Positions 36,002 through 55,861 of a stretch of DNA of 64,000 bases are shown here, piece by piece. Below the pieces are notes generated by a model. That model saw only the letters and a program-made list of their open reading frames with translations. It did no database searches and was not told the DNA's origin. The stretch comes from Lytechinus variegatus (Eukaryota > Echinodermata > Echinoidea > Temnopleuroida > Toxopneustidae), in NCBI RefSeq assembly GCF_018143015.1, contig NC_054746.1, positions 42,102,201 through 42,166,200 on the forward strand, written 5' to 3'. The position numbers and the translations under genes are program-made. Positions within the stretch are counted from its first letter, which is position 1. Each line of letters begins with the position of its first letter.

Positions 36002-37943
36002 AGTTAAACACCCACCTGGGAAAAGTGTTTTTATATTGAACTTTGAAATAAAAATAGAAATAGATTGTAATACAGTCTGAAGGCTTGTACAGTGTACAGA
36101 AATATCATATCACAATTAAATCTTACATTTCTTTTACAGTGATTTTTTTTTACATTCTCTGTTTTGCATTGGTTTATCAGGTCTGATGCCCTTCCCAATA
36201 ACAGTCCCCCAAAATAGTACACTGTATTTTTTCTGCTTTGTAATGCTTTGCCCTTTACACCTTTGCTGTTTTAACAAGACTATACTTCTCAGATAAAAGA
36301 AACAAACATTGTCAGGAAAATTGTCATTAAAAAAATAATGTTTTGGAACTGTGTTCAAACAATGATGAACGGAAAGTGCATGTGCTTGAACAGTTGAATG
36401 TCATGTACATGTATCTGTATGGTATTCCATTAATTTCCAAGTGGTCATTTTATCTTGAACTTTGCTTCTACTTTAGTCCATTGTACATGTCCATGTTAGT
36501 GTGTTTTTTAATTCTGATTAATCATGCATTAACTTGTTTGAGAATTTCCTTGTAACATGCTTATAACAAATCTTATATCAATGTACATGTAATGCTACAG
36601 ATTCATATATGCTAAACAGATCAATTCTAGTGCTGTATGTTATAATGCTCGGTTTGGACTGGAGTCAGTTTTGCTTTCAGACTACAATTTTTTCTTAACC
36701 CTGTACAAGAACATGTCCCTTAACCACACACTGTCTTTAAGCCCATACTAAATACTATTTTTTTAAAAAGACTTTTTTTTTTGGGGGGGGGGTTACAGAG
36801 TCAGACTGTCTTTTTTAACCCCACACTGAAACTGAAGTGGACTAAGCTTAACCCTGGGAAATTGATTGGGTTACCCCCCCCCCACACACACACACACATA
36901 CACGCTCACACCTTAAATAGCCCTCCCTATTTCCCAGGGTAAAGGCAAATTTTTGTAAATTCTGAAAAGCATATTACAGCCTGTAGCATAACCATGGAAG
37001 TATGATCATTTCCCTGATCTAACAAAGTATGAACAGCGCATGAGTTCATTTGTGCAGTGCACTCTGACTTATTAATTTCATGCATGGTCAGTCATACAAG
37101 TATTATCAAAAGTACATCCTTATCTGTTGAACAAACAAATACTAGATTCAGGCACACAATATATAATGTATTCATGACAAATTTACTGGCATATTGCACA
37201 GTTGTAGCATGAGATGTATCTGTAGTTAAATCTTGCTCTGTCATGCATAGTATGCTTGTGTAGGAAGGTGGTAAACCATGCCTCATAATGAGTAAGTCTT
37301 CATCAATCAAAATATACATGCTAGTTATGTACTTTGGGTGGAGTAGCTTCCATGGCTAGATCAATGTAGTTTTTATGCCACATTCTGATTGCCACTAGAG
37401 TAAGATCTTTGTCAGGATACATGTTTACAGCCAGGTACATGTACATTGTCTCTGGTAATTATTCCTATTACATCTATCAATTTACCATGATTTTCACATT
37501 AGGTGTGTATGGTTATTGTAATTTTACCTTATATTGAATCTGCACCAAGTCATTACACACTTGAAAGCATGTCTATGCATATTCCTGTGAAAACGAAGAA
37601 AATGTAGCCATTCATTTTTAGTTCAATTTTTATTTCATTATATATATATTGATTGGTCTTTGGTTTAAGAAAATGTTTCTTTGTTCATTTGCTTCATATT
37701 ATTTCTATTTCAGGATGTTAACCATTACCTATACTCTTTACAAAATACATTAATTTTGGGAAGAATGAATGGAGGTGTTGGATACTATCACCTTCAAGTT
37801 ACACATAAAACATCAATCTAATGAATTTGATCTTTTAATTTTTTAAATCTGATTTGGTATCATGAGTATCTCTTTCTGCTGACAATACTAATGCGTCACC
37901 TTATATTGAATATTTCTTCATCTTTTCCAAGAACGCTTTGAAA
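36002..37943. other. AT-rich DNA upstream of the first PAK coding exon
   Basis: It has a T9-G10 run near 36774-36792 and a C/CA microsatellite near 36877-36900. No gene. A candidate splice acceptor (TCTTTTCCAAG, 37921-37931) precedes the kinase start codon, which fits a non-coding upstream exon. Confidence 0.4.
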
Positions 37944-45410
<7,467 letters not shown>

Positions 45411-48400
45411 CAATCAACCTCTGAAAACTTTCGTCTTTGGTCGAATCCTGGGACACCTGGGACAGAGTGGCCCAAACTAGTCAGTCTTGCATACCAAGAG
45501 CCAGATTAGACACAAGGTTTTGAGTCTCAATTCCAAACTTCACACCAGCAACTATTTGAGTTGAAGCTTAGTGAAGAGTAACGGACATCCATCTCTTAAT
45601 CTGAAAATATACCTAAAGCTTAGTTATGAGGGATTCACATCAGATGTTGGCTGATCATAGGGTCTTCTTGTAACAGTCATTGGCATAGATATCAAAATGC
45701 TTCATGATGGATTGTTCATAGAAAATGCTGTTCAAATAACTGGTGGTTTGATGGAGCAGTGAGTCAATGTGTGTTTTGAATGTGCCATTAATGTTACTAT
45801 TTGAGAGTACTCATTTTCAACACAAGAATGATAAACTGACAAAGCACATGTTTGCTAAATATGTGTACAAATACTTGATTTGATGATTATCTATTTGCCC
45901 TGTTCATTTGACATTACCAAAGTTATGACAGAAATTTAAACAACAGTAAACTGCTTTTGTGCAAAGTGTTTGATGTGGGCATGTACATGTATGCAGTGCT
46001 GTGGTTGTGCAAGAGATTGCAGAAAATGATTTCACCCACATATTTGTTGATATGTCTAGCTTGAATGAATGCCATGTTTAACAGAACGTGTAGGTGCATG
46101 GCCATTTGTTTGCTACATGCTGGTTTAGATCAAGGAAGTTTACAAGCAACATTGACACATTAATATCAAACTGGTTTATCCTATATTTGTATCAATTGAT
46201 TAAATGTGGTGATTTATGATTCATATTTATATTTATGATTTGCATGTGGAGGAGCAAAATAAAAGAATGATGTGTATTATTTATACACATTTATACATCC
46301 TAACTGAAAAAGTGTATGATTTGGTCTCTGGATAAACTATTTTGCATTGTCTATCTGTGCTTGCCATGATATTCATTTGTAAGTTACATGTGATTACATC
46401 AATTTACCAACAACATGTTTTGTTGATTCTAGAATCTCCCACCTGTTATTTTAATAAATTTTGAAAAGTAAAGTTTATTTTGTTGGAAAAGAAAAATGAT
46501 AGCATAGATGTACATTAAGGGTTTGTAAGATGGGCAAGTAGAAAGAAAGTAGTAATAACTTGATGATGTTATACATACTTAATGCTCTGTTGAGTTGATT
46601 ATGTGAATGGTTTAATAACATGAACTTTGCTTGTGGCAGGTTAAGTTGATGCTTCAAAGGTTATCTCAAGTGAATAGAACATAATTTGTCAGAGTTAAAG
46701 TGGTATAAAGAGAGTCTTCACACTATTATTGTGTCTCTTCGCAGTTGTTATCAGTTTGGCCTGATACAATATTTAGAGGTAAGGCTGGAGTGATGTGAAC
46801 TGCTTTTAAGAAAACCTGCCATGTGAGACTAATACTTATGAACAGTGGGTGGGTGATTATTATTTGACTGATATGTGTGTTTATACTTTTGTGTATATAC
46901 TGTATATTTCTGAAGAAAGCAGTTTTCACTTCAACTCATGCTTATGTTATGTAAATGATCTTGACATTGTGACAACACTGTGTGTGATCTATTCCTGTGT
47001 TGTGTTGCATGAACTATTTTTTGTGGTTTGCTGTTCTTGATTTATATTCCTCTATTTACCAACTACAGAAAGATTCCATTTAGAGCTCTTTATTTTCCTA
47101 TTCATGATCATACATTCTGGAGTATTTGGTGTTTTGTTATTGTATGTGTCAACTTTGTCTCTGCAGAATTATGTCTATGTGAAGCATGTTTATTTATAGG
47201 CAAAGCTTTACCAATGCAAACTTCATGTAGTTCTGCTGGATTAATCTGAAATGTTTTTTATGGATATATATCAAAAGAGGAAAGGACATCAAGATAATAG
47301 TTGATGGAGTTAGACAGTCAAATCAAGTTCATGTATTTTTACTTCAAAGACAAATCTTTTGTATTGGTTGTTTGTAATGTCTTATTTAGGGGGTAATAGT
47401 TGTGATTAGAATGTATCTGACTTACAAGTAGCCTTTCGAACAAAATTTTGCATCAACGTTTACCCATGACCTTAAACCTGTAATGGAAATGTTTTAAAGC
47501 TGGCTGGAGGAAGCTTACTTAATTATTCATGTAGTTGTGCCTCTGTTTTGACTAGTTGAACTGAGCAGTCCTTTTTGGCTGAATGCACTGATATTTGTAT
47601 AACATGCCAACACAGATGTGCATAGACTTGTAAACTGTTGTTAATTTGGCCTTTGTTGTTGTATCATGTGTTCAGTGGACCATCTGCAATGAAATCCTGG
47701 TAACTTAAAAATCACATAGTCACTACATAATTTTGGAATTTTTTCAAAATCTGGATAAATTATTGTATTAAGATATATACCTTGTTTCTCAGAGTAAGCT
47801 GTGCCTTCCAAAAAGTGTCTTCCTTAAAATTTGAGAAAGAAAAAAAAGGGAAATTGCATTGCACACGTTCATTGACTTCATCTTAACATGCCCTCTACAG
47901 CATCTCAGAAGAAAAAAAATGTAAATATTTGAAACTGTTTTTGTGAAATAATTGTTTTGGTACATAGACTTAGATTGGCTATTTAACATTATTTATTTTA
48001 TACTTATCTGTAAAGTGGATATTGTAAGTAAAGTAAACCATTTTTAACCCACATAAATTCTGTTTGTGTGTAATATGCTGTATATTATATTCAATATCAG
48101 TATTTGACATTGTTTGAATTTGTGGCATTTATTATAATACTATGTACTATTATTTTATATCGATTAGTGCTTTGTACTACCAAATATTTCTTCTATCAGT
48201 ACATTTATGTTGCCTTCACATTCTTACAAGATTTTATTTGTCAAATGTTGTATAAATTGTCCTTTTTTAAGAGTTATTGTAAGCCATAAATCTACTCAAT
48301 ATCTTTGTCCATTGAATGTTTTTTACAATGAGAGGAACAGTTGTTACTTATACGCTGTATGTGATTTTCACCAACACCCATTTATAAGAACTAAATCTAT

Positions 48401-50179
48401 GCACTGCACCTTCTCTTACCTGTATCTATCATGTTTCTTTTTCTTGCTTCTTAAAAATCATTTACTTTGAATATTTCTTAATCACTTATCATAGTTTAAT
48501 ATTTTTTGTTGATATTTAATCAAGGTGTTTAATCATAGAAGAGTCATTGGTATATTTTGATTGCATTTTGTATATAAATGAACTGTGCTTCTGATTGTAT
48601 TCTGTGTGCTTGCATAGTTATACTGTATTCTGCTTCTTGGCATTTCAATGTGGTACTTAATTTTATTCCTTCAAGAAATTCATATAATAAGTTTGAAAGT
48701 ACATGTATTCTGTAGTATTTGTGTATTCTATTTGCATCATAGTACTCTTGTCAAAACTACTTCAAATTATTTCAGAAGGTCGATAGCAATCCCTCTTTAA
48801 AGGCTATCAAAATTTACATATGAATGAAATATTAAAGTTGTATTCTACATCCCAGTACGGTATTCAATTGATTGTCTCACAATTTATTCAAATATTCATG
48901 ACTGAATTATGAGAAACATTCATGTTTAGCATATCTTATATTTTTTGTAACAACTATTATGAAATTTAAGTTCTTAAATCATTGATAGGCCAGTTATATA
49001 TGATTGTGTTTCTTGAACTTCTGGTTTTATCCATCCATCTTCAATGAACTTTTAAATCCATATATTTCTACATGATTTTGAAAATTGATATTTCCTGAAA
49101 ACACCATGCAAAGGAATCCTAATGATTACAATTTTGTAGTTTGGCTCAGTTATTCACTGGAATCCTTGACTAAGAATTAAACAATAGAAATAAAGTTTTC
49201 TGCCCCCATTCATCAACTTTTTACAGAATAATCAAAATCATTTACAACCAGTGTATTTGATATTCTTGTGTTAGCATATTCTTTTTAAAATATATAAATT
49301 CTATGCAACGAAAAATATAATGTAGTTTATCATGGACATACAATATTTCTAATATTGATTAAACTTATCAACATTTAACTTTTTAAAAGGAAATGAATTT
49401 AAAAAAATATAATTCAATGGTAAGGGAGTAAATAACATTATTTGTGTCTTTTTAGAAAATGAAATTATTCAGAGAATATGATTGTAATACCTCAATCCAT
49501 ACAAAAAGCATGTGTTATTTGCCATGCCAACTTTAATGAAGTATCTTTTCTCTTTAATTGGTACTGGAAATTCAGATATCAATTATATGGTTACTGTACA
49601 CATACCAAACTGTATTCTGACTTGTACATGGACTTTCTGTACTATTGAATTCCTTTAAATGGATAGATGTATCTGGTATTTTTCAGCAAATTCCTACTAA
49701 TCCGAGGGAACCATTGGCATATTACCTGTACATATATCTTTTATCTATTTTGCATTTAATAGAACGATATGAAGCCAATCTGAAGTGGATGCATGTAGTA
49801 TGCCATTCAGATATCCTGCCAGCTAAGCTCATATCTTGAATATGTATTCTTATGTATTCAGTCCTGTTTTTTATTAGTAAATTTATTACAATTTAGAGCT
49901 ATTAAAACAATTTTGAAAGTAATTATTTTTGTGTGGTGTGTTATTGTTTTACAGTTGTGAAACTTGTGCTAAACTTTTTTGATAGATGTCTTTGATTGCA
50001 AGTTTGTAACAGTTTGTGACAATCAAACCCAATATTTCTTCTGAAACCTGTCAAAGAATTGATATGGGAAGTCAAATAAAACAGAGATAAGCTTTGAAAT
50101 CAGACAAAGAAAAAGAAGTTAGATATTTTTTTTTTTGGGGGGGGGGGTTGGGGAGAGGTTGCCTTGTTTCATACATGTT
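45411..50179 (+). other. 3' flank of the PAK gene, probably a long 3' UTR
   Basis: 4.8 kb of unique AT-rich DNA without recognisable repeats or genes. The first clear AATAAA lies at 46258-46263, about 850 bp past the stop, and more occur further on. The lack of transposons, compared with their density elsewhere, fits transcribed UTR sequence. The real end cannot be placed from sequence alone. Confidence 0.4.
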
Positions 50180-50459
50180 GATAATAATAATAGGCATTTA
50201 TATAGCGCCATCTATCTAGAAATATTATATTCCGAGGTGCGTTATTATTATTATTACCCCGGCTTTAGCTCGAGCTGCCTCTCAGCGCTCATGCATTCAA
50301 GGAATTAATCCTGCCGGGTACCCATTCACCTCACCTGGGTCGAGTGCAGCACAATATGGATAAATTTCTTGCCGAAGCAAATTACGCCGTGGCTGGGATT
50401 CGAACCCACGACCCTCTGTTTCAAAGTCAGAAGACTTATCAACTGGGCCACAACGCTTG
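50180..50459 (-). mobile_element. tRNA-derived SINE, family 2, copy 1
   Basis: On the minus strand it starts with a tRNA-like head: AAGCGTTGTGGCCCAGTTGA (A-box region), then GTGGGTTCGAATCCCAGCC (B box). A body follows with GAGGTGAATGGGTACCCGG, and it ends GGCGCTATATAAATGCC plus AT triplets. It is about 80 percent similar by eye to the copy at 52071. There is a TTA-triplet expansion inside the body. Confidence 0.75.
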
Positions 50460-52070
50460 ATATGTATTACAGCATGTTCATGGTAATTGCAATATATATC
50501 ACATTGAGTGCTTTATGAACATAGTTAATTTTGAATTTTTTTCTCTTCGAAATGTGTACTACAGTGAAACTTTCCTTTAAATAAATACTAACCTTTTTGA
50601 AAGAAAAGTGTTTTTTATGAGCAGATGATCTTTTTAAATAGGTTCATATAATTCATTGACAATACTACTGAATGGAAACACAGTTTGTAGTATTTATAAT
50701 TGGGTAGTCTTTCTACACAGGTGATAGATTAGACTGTATTTAAATCACTCACCTGCATTTGTGCATGTCACATTGTCAATGAAATAATAGCATTTCCAAA
50801 GGCTTAAATTTTTAATTTAATGAATTCAAATTTCACCGTTTATTACATTGATTAGTTACTGTAGGTGATTTTGGTTGGTGGTTGTGGCGTGCACTTGTAA
50901 TCCAAGATGCATTGGAAAGTTATTAGTTGATGCAGAGGGTTGAGGTTCCAGCTCTGGTCACATCTTTCAGATGGTGAAGTTAAAGGTCGGCCCCATACTC
51001 ATATACATATGCACACATGCATTGGCTTTGGAATTGCTGGATTTGACATGCTCTCAAACATCACAGTATACTGACCCAAGGTTAAATTCTAACATTTATT
51101 CTAGATCTTATTTAATTACATGTAAACTATCATTAAACATAAATGGCATTATTATTGGTTAAAAAAACCCATGGTAGTTGATAACAAGCTTAAAGATGAA
51201 AGAAATCAATGAAAATTAATCTCATTTTGAAACAAACAATTACCCTTAATACATTTCAGATCTTTATCATTGCATAGATGTTTCCCAGATATATAACATT
51301 TAAACTGTAATGAGAAAAGGATAACAAATTTCAGACCATAGAATTGTAAACAGAAGAGGAAAATAAAGGTACACTTTATAGAAGAGCAAGCAAATTGCTG
51401 TCCTAGCAAGACACTCTTCTCCTTGGTTCTCATTGAGAGTGAGATGACTTTGAGACATTACTTCGTACAAATGATATACCCCCCCCACATAAAAACCCTC
51501 TATATCAAAGGGGTTGAAGATTGGGGGGAAAGGAAGGGTACCATAATTTAATTCTGACTGGATCCATGTGCTGCTGAATTCTAGATTATTAGGGTTCATT
51601 GGAATATCGACTAAATGAATATAACCATAAAAATACAAAATCAATGGCTTTCCCATTTTCAAGGTTTGTATGACCCAAATTCACAAAAATTGCCAATTAG
51701 AACTGTACATCCCTGGGTGCCTGATAATCTCACATGACCGTGATCAATAAATCCAGGTATTCTATGTGCCAAAAATAAAATGCAAATAGAGAGGGTTGTA
51801 CATTAATATACATGTACCATAGACTTTCTGTGTCCAGGCTCTTCATATGGATCAATAGGCCTTCAGACCATAGTTACGATATGGAAACTTCCAAGAATCA
51901 AATCTAGTTAAGACATATATAGAATCAACTTCATGAACTTCTATTTGTGGGCAATTGGATAGATAGCTCAGAAGTTTTCTAGTCTTAACACTCATATAGA
52001 CTGATCTCATAAATGAATATCTGATAGTAACCTGAAATAATATAGCAAGTATTTCAAATATACTTTTTTT
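50460..52070. other. AT-rich intergenic DNA
   Basis: No gene recognised. A C7 run lies at 51480-51486. Confidence 0.4.
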
Positions 52071-52345
52071 AATAATAATAATAATATAGGGTATTTATAT
52101 TGCGCACATATCCACCTTGTTAGGTGCTCAAGGCGCTCCTATATTACCCGGCTAAGCTAGGCGTTCATAGCGCACACAGCTTTTCAAGGAATTACTTCCT
52201 ACCGGTACCCATTCACCTCACCTGGGTTGAGTGCAGCACATTGTGGATCAGTTTCTTGCTGAAGGAAATTACGCCATGGCTGGGATTCGAACCCACGACC
52301 CTCTGTTTCAAAGTCCGAAGACTAATCCACTGGGCCACAACGCTC
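52071..52345 (-). mobile_element. tRNA-derived SINE, family 2, copy 2
   Basis: Same family and orientation as the SINE at 50180. Minus-strand head AGCGTTGTGGCCCAGTGGAT and GTGGGTTCGAATCCCAGCC, then the body and an ending TATAAATACCC followed by AT triplets. The open frame across it on the plus strand (52124-52372) is not a gene. Confidence 0.75.
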
Positions 52346-52759
52346 CACGTTTTAAACAAAAGATACATATAACAGAATGAAAAGGGTCAATGAGATATAT
52401 CTAACAATAATTTAAGATCAAATATTTTCTATTGCAATGAATAAGAAATAAAAGTTCTAACAACTGCATTATATCATATATCTGGCTGCTATTCTCTCAA
52501 GCATTTTGCTTATGATAGCTGGCCACTGCATTTTATTTTATATATTATTGCTTACATTTATGTCTATGTAAATTATTCTTCTATTATGTAATTGTCGCAA
52601 TTTGTAATTCTTTCATTTATTTATGTATTTCTTTATATTTATTATGATTACTGTGTTTCATATATTGAATTTTTAATAAATGCAGAAACACCTGCAAAAA
52701 AAATATTACATTGGTAAAAAAAAAATCATAATACAATGAATTAAAATAAAATGGTATAG

Positions 52760-53303
52760 CTTGGTTGATACCTGCACGCATTATGGTTCCCACATAGTTT
52801 ACGCATGGGCACGCACTGATGTGTGAACTATGCATGCCAGCTTGCGGATAGGTGCGTGGCAGTGCGTGCCAAAATTTTCAACATGTTGAAAATTTTGGCA
52901 CGCATTACAAATTCATGAAATGTTCGTGAACTATCCGCAACCTATATGCAACTTAGTTAAAGGGTCGCTTATACTTTGCGCATAGGCTAAGCATAGTTCA
53001 CGAATGATATGCACGAAGTTGTGAGTGCAGACCACGTGATCAGTGTAAGTCGTACTAATCAACGAAAGTACAGGTTGTTAACACCAGAATATTGGAACAT
53101 TCAAATTTGCGCTAGATACGTCGCAGAATAGGGTGTCAAGAATATTTGATGAAAGCACGTCGGGACAGTGCGTGAACACTGCATGAACTATGCACAAACA
53201 TGTCGTGAATGTGTCGGGACAGTGTGTGAAGTGATATAGTAAAGTCGTGCCATTAAGTGTCCCGCACTGCGGGCACCACAATGCGTGCAAGTGTCAACCG
53301 GGC
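52760..53303. mobile_element. TIR element with a perfect 42-bp internal palindrome
   Basis: The left end (TTGGTTGATACCTGCACGCA, then TTATGGTTCCCACA) and right end (TGCGTGCAAGTGTCAACCGG) are imperfect inverted repeats of about 35 bp. At 52863-52904 the arms of TGCGTGCCAAAATTTTCAAC are repeated inversely with no mismatch. Words such as GAACTATGCATG and CATAGTTCACG recur in both orientations. Non-coding, about 545 bp. Confidence 0.6.
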
Positions 53304-53947
53304 ATATGAAATATTTGGAAGTTTTTAAACAAACACTGCATCATAAATATTTACACTCAACTGATACAGACCATGGAAATGTTCTTTTGAAAACTTACTG
53401 TGCTCTTACACAAAAATTGCACCATGTCATTGCACATAAACCTTACATGGAACATTGCTTATTTCCTTCTTCCAAGTAATTTAATAACAGTCTAAACCTC
53501 TGCCTGCCTATATCTTACATACAACAAATCCAGCAGTATATAGAAGAATTTTGTCGATAATGACTAAGCTTTAAAGGTGATTGTGTTTATTAGATTGATA
53601 ACGAACAATGTTTCAAGATCAAACAAGGCAAACGCCAAGCGTTGTCTCGCCTGCATATTGCAGTTATGAAGAGAATGTACGTCAAAACTACGCTATATGA
53701 CTTCCGAGGCTGTCAGAAGTTTAGGGGGTGAATTGTGGTTCTGACAGTTTACATATGCAATAATGCTATAGGCCTACTTTATCCCTAGGAAATGAGATAA
53801 CACTAAGAATGTTGTTAATACTATGAAGCTATAATGATTTCCATGGAAGTAAGGAAATGAATGTTAGTGAAAAAGAATGTAATTCATAATAATGTGAGTG
53901 AAATAGTAAATTGAATTAATTATTAAGGTGTTATGGCAAACTTATTG
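53304..53947. other. Intergenic DNA
   Basis: No gene or repeat recognised. Confidence 0.4.
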
Positions 53948-54549
53948 TCATGGAAAGTTCATTGACCTTTGACCTTAATCAAATTCAACTCACATTCGAA
54001 CTTGACCTGCACCTTCAAAAGATGGACCTCTTGTATGAATTTGGCAATCCTACCTCGAAGCTGTAGAAAGTTATTGGGTGTACAACACAGCACAGTGCCA
54101 GTCATGGAAAGTTCATTGACCTTTGACCTTATTCAAATTCGACTCATATTCGAACTTGACCTGTGCCTTCAGGAGATGGACCTCTGGTATGAATTTGGTG
54201 ATCCCACCTCGAAGCTATAGAAAGTTATTGGGTGTACAACACAGCACAGTGCCAGTCATGAAAAGTTCACTGACCTTTGACCTTATTCAAATTCGACTCA
54301 TATTCAAACTTGACCAGTGCCTTCAGGAGATGGACCTCTGGTATGAATTTGGTGATCCCACCTCGAAGCTGTAGAAAGTTATTGGATGTATAGCACAGCA
54401 CAGTGCCAGTCATGGAAAGTTCATTGACCTTTGACCTTATTCAAATTCGACTCATATTCGAACGTGACCTGTGCCTTCAGGATCGAGATGGACCTCTGGT
54501 ATGAATTTGGTGATCCCACCTCGAAGCTGTAGAAAGTTATTGGGTGTAC
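53948..54549 (+). repeat. 154-bp tandem satellite, about 3.9 copies, with DR1 motifs
   Basis: Copies start at TCATGGAAAGTTCATTGACC-like sequence at 53948, 54102, 54256 and 54410, exactly 154 bp apart. Each holds TGACCTTTGACCTT, the complement of the nuclear receptor DR1 site AAGGTCAAAGGTCA, at 53963, 54117, 54271 and 54425. Each also holds a further TTGACC or GTGACC half-site about 40 bp on. The first copy is the most diverged. After the last copy the sequence turns GC-rich (GACGACGACGCCGCCGTCACC). Confidence 0.85.
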
Positions 54550-54708
54550 ATTGTTGACGACGACGCCGCCGTCACCGGAAATAGTGATACCTATGTCTCG
54601 CTCCGCTACGCAGGCGAGACAAAAATGGCAGGCCTGGCTTGACTCCAATAAAGTACAATCCAATATGAAGTATCTACAGCGTTAAACCATACTTTGTGCA
54701 TGTATAAA

Positions 54709-55089
54709 GCCCAGCAAACACAGTGTGCGGTCATTGCACTAAGACCCAATTGGAACAAAGTTACCAATCTCATATCAGTGCAATTCTCTGCAGCGCACCC
54801 CATCTTATGGCCCTCTTCTTTTGTGCATATATCGACTGCGCTGCAACAGCGCAGCAAATTGGCCATGACACCATCGTCTGGGACAAATGTGATTGGCTGA
54901 AATTAACAAAATCACAGAAAACTGCAGAAAGATTTGAAATTTCAAATGTCTATAATTTGGTGTGTCATTTTACTGCAACAAAGTTGTCCACCGTTGCAGC
55001 ACGTTGTAGGTTGGCGTAATTTTGTTGCAATGTATATTTGGTGCAATTGGGTCCCATAGTTTGCATTGAGCTTACACTCTTGCTGGTTC
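54709..55089. mobile_element. TIR element (CCCAATTG terminal type)
   Basis: The left end CCAGCAAACACAGTGTGCGG, then TCATTGCACTAAGACCCAATTGGAACA, is mirrored by TGGTGCAATTGGGTCCCATA, then GTTTGCATTGAGCTTACACTC and TTGCTGG on the right. About 50 bp of imperfect inverted repeat encloses about 280 bp of non-coding DNA, with GCAGCGCACCCC and GCTGCAACAGCGCAGC words. Confidence 0.55.
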
Positions 55090-55861
55090 AGTCACATAAT
55101 ATGGTGCTATAGCTCTTGTTGATATTAGTATTCAAATTAAATTCTCTGTCTAATGAAATGGGAACTAATTACCTTTCTAACAAGAATGTTGCAAAGCCAA
55201 CGGCATAATCAATAGTCCATTAAATGGTCAGTTTATCATAATAAGCTTAAAGGACATCTTGTTATTTACTATCTTTAAAAGGACATAGAAAGAGTGTAAA
55301 GTTGATAGTTCATTCCAGAGACCTCCATCAAACAATATCCTGCTGTCACCTTGCATCTGTTTGCTGACTTTGAAGACTCTCAATCCTCTCCTGTATATGC
55401 TGTGATAATACTAGTCAAGGATAAAGGTAGGATATATTTTCAACCAGTGAGACCTGTGCCTCACATCACAGGTTAGGTGTCTATGGAAAATGTGTACATA
55501 CTGAACTCAAATCTTGCTTAACTTTGTTAAATATTAAATAAAGTATATACCGGTACAGTATGTGTAAAAAAGTACAAGTGCATACATGTAAATGCACATT
55601 GAGTCATAGTCTACAGAACTAATCAAGTGTGTGTAAGAGATTGTAATTATCAAAATATCTCTTTCTATGGGTAATATTTGAAGCTCAAAATTGGAACATA
55701 TTATACTGACAATAAACTTCTCACACATATCAAAATTACTTCTGATGATTTAGTGAATTTTAAATGTGATTTTAATTCATTGAGGGCTGCAAATGCTCTT
55801 ATTATGAAGAATCTGAATATTGTAATATTGATATGATTCCTCAAATGAATTTTCTGCAGTA
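55090..55861. other. 3' flank of the coiled-coil gene
   Basis: AT-rich DNA downstream of the minus-strand gene. Part is likely its 3' UTR; no convincing poly(A) signal was singled out. Confidence 0.35.

Noticed and set aside
50392-50459. Working tRNA gene
   Set aside because: A and B boxes are present, but the stems pair poorly and the sequence runs straight into a SINE body that is shared with 52071-52345.
53948-54549. Gene family or CRISPR array from the regular 154-bp spacing
   Set aside because: The units are nearly identical throughout, with no spacer structure and no conserved open frame. It is satellite DNA.
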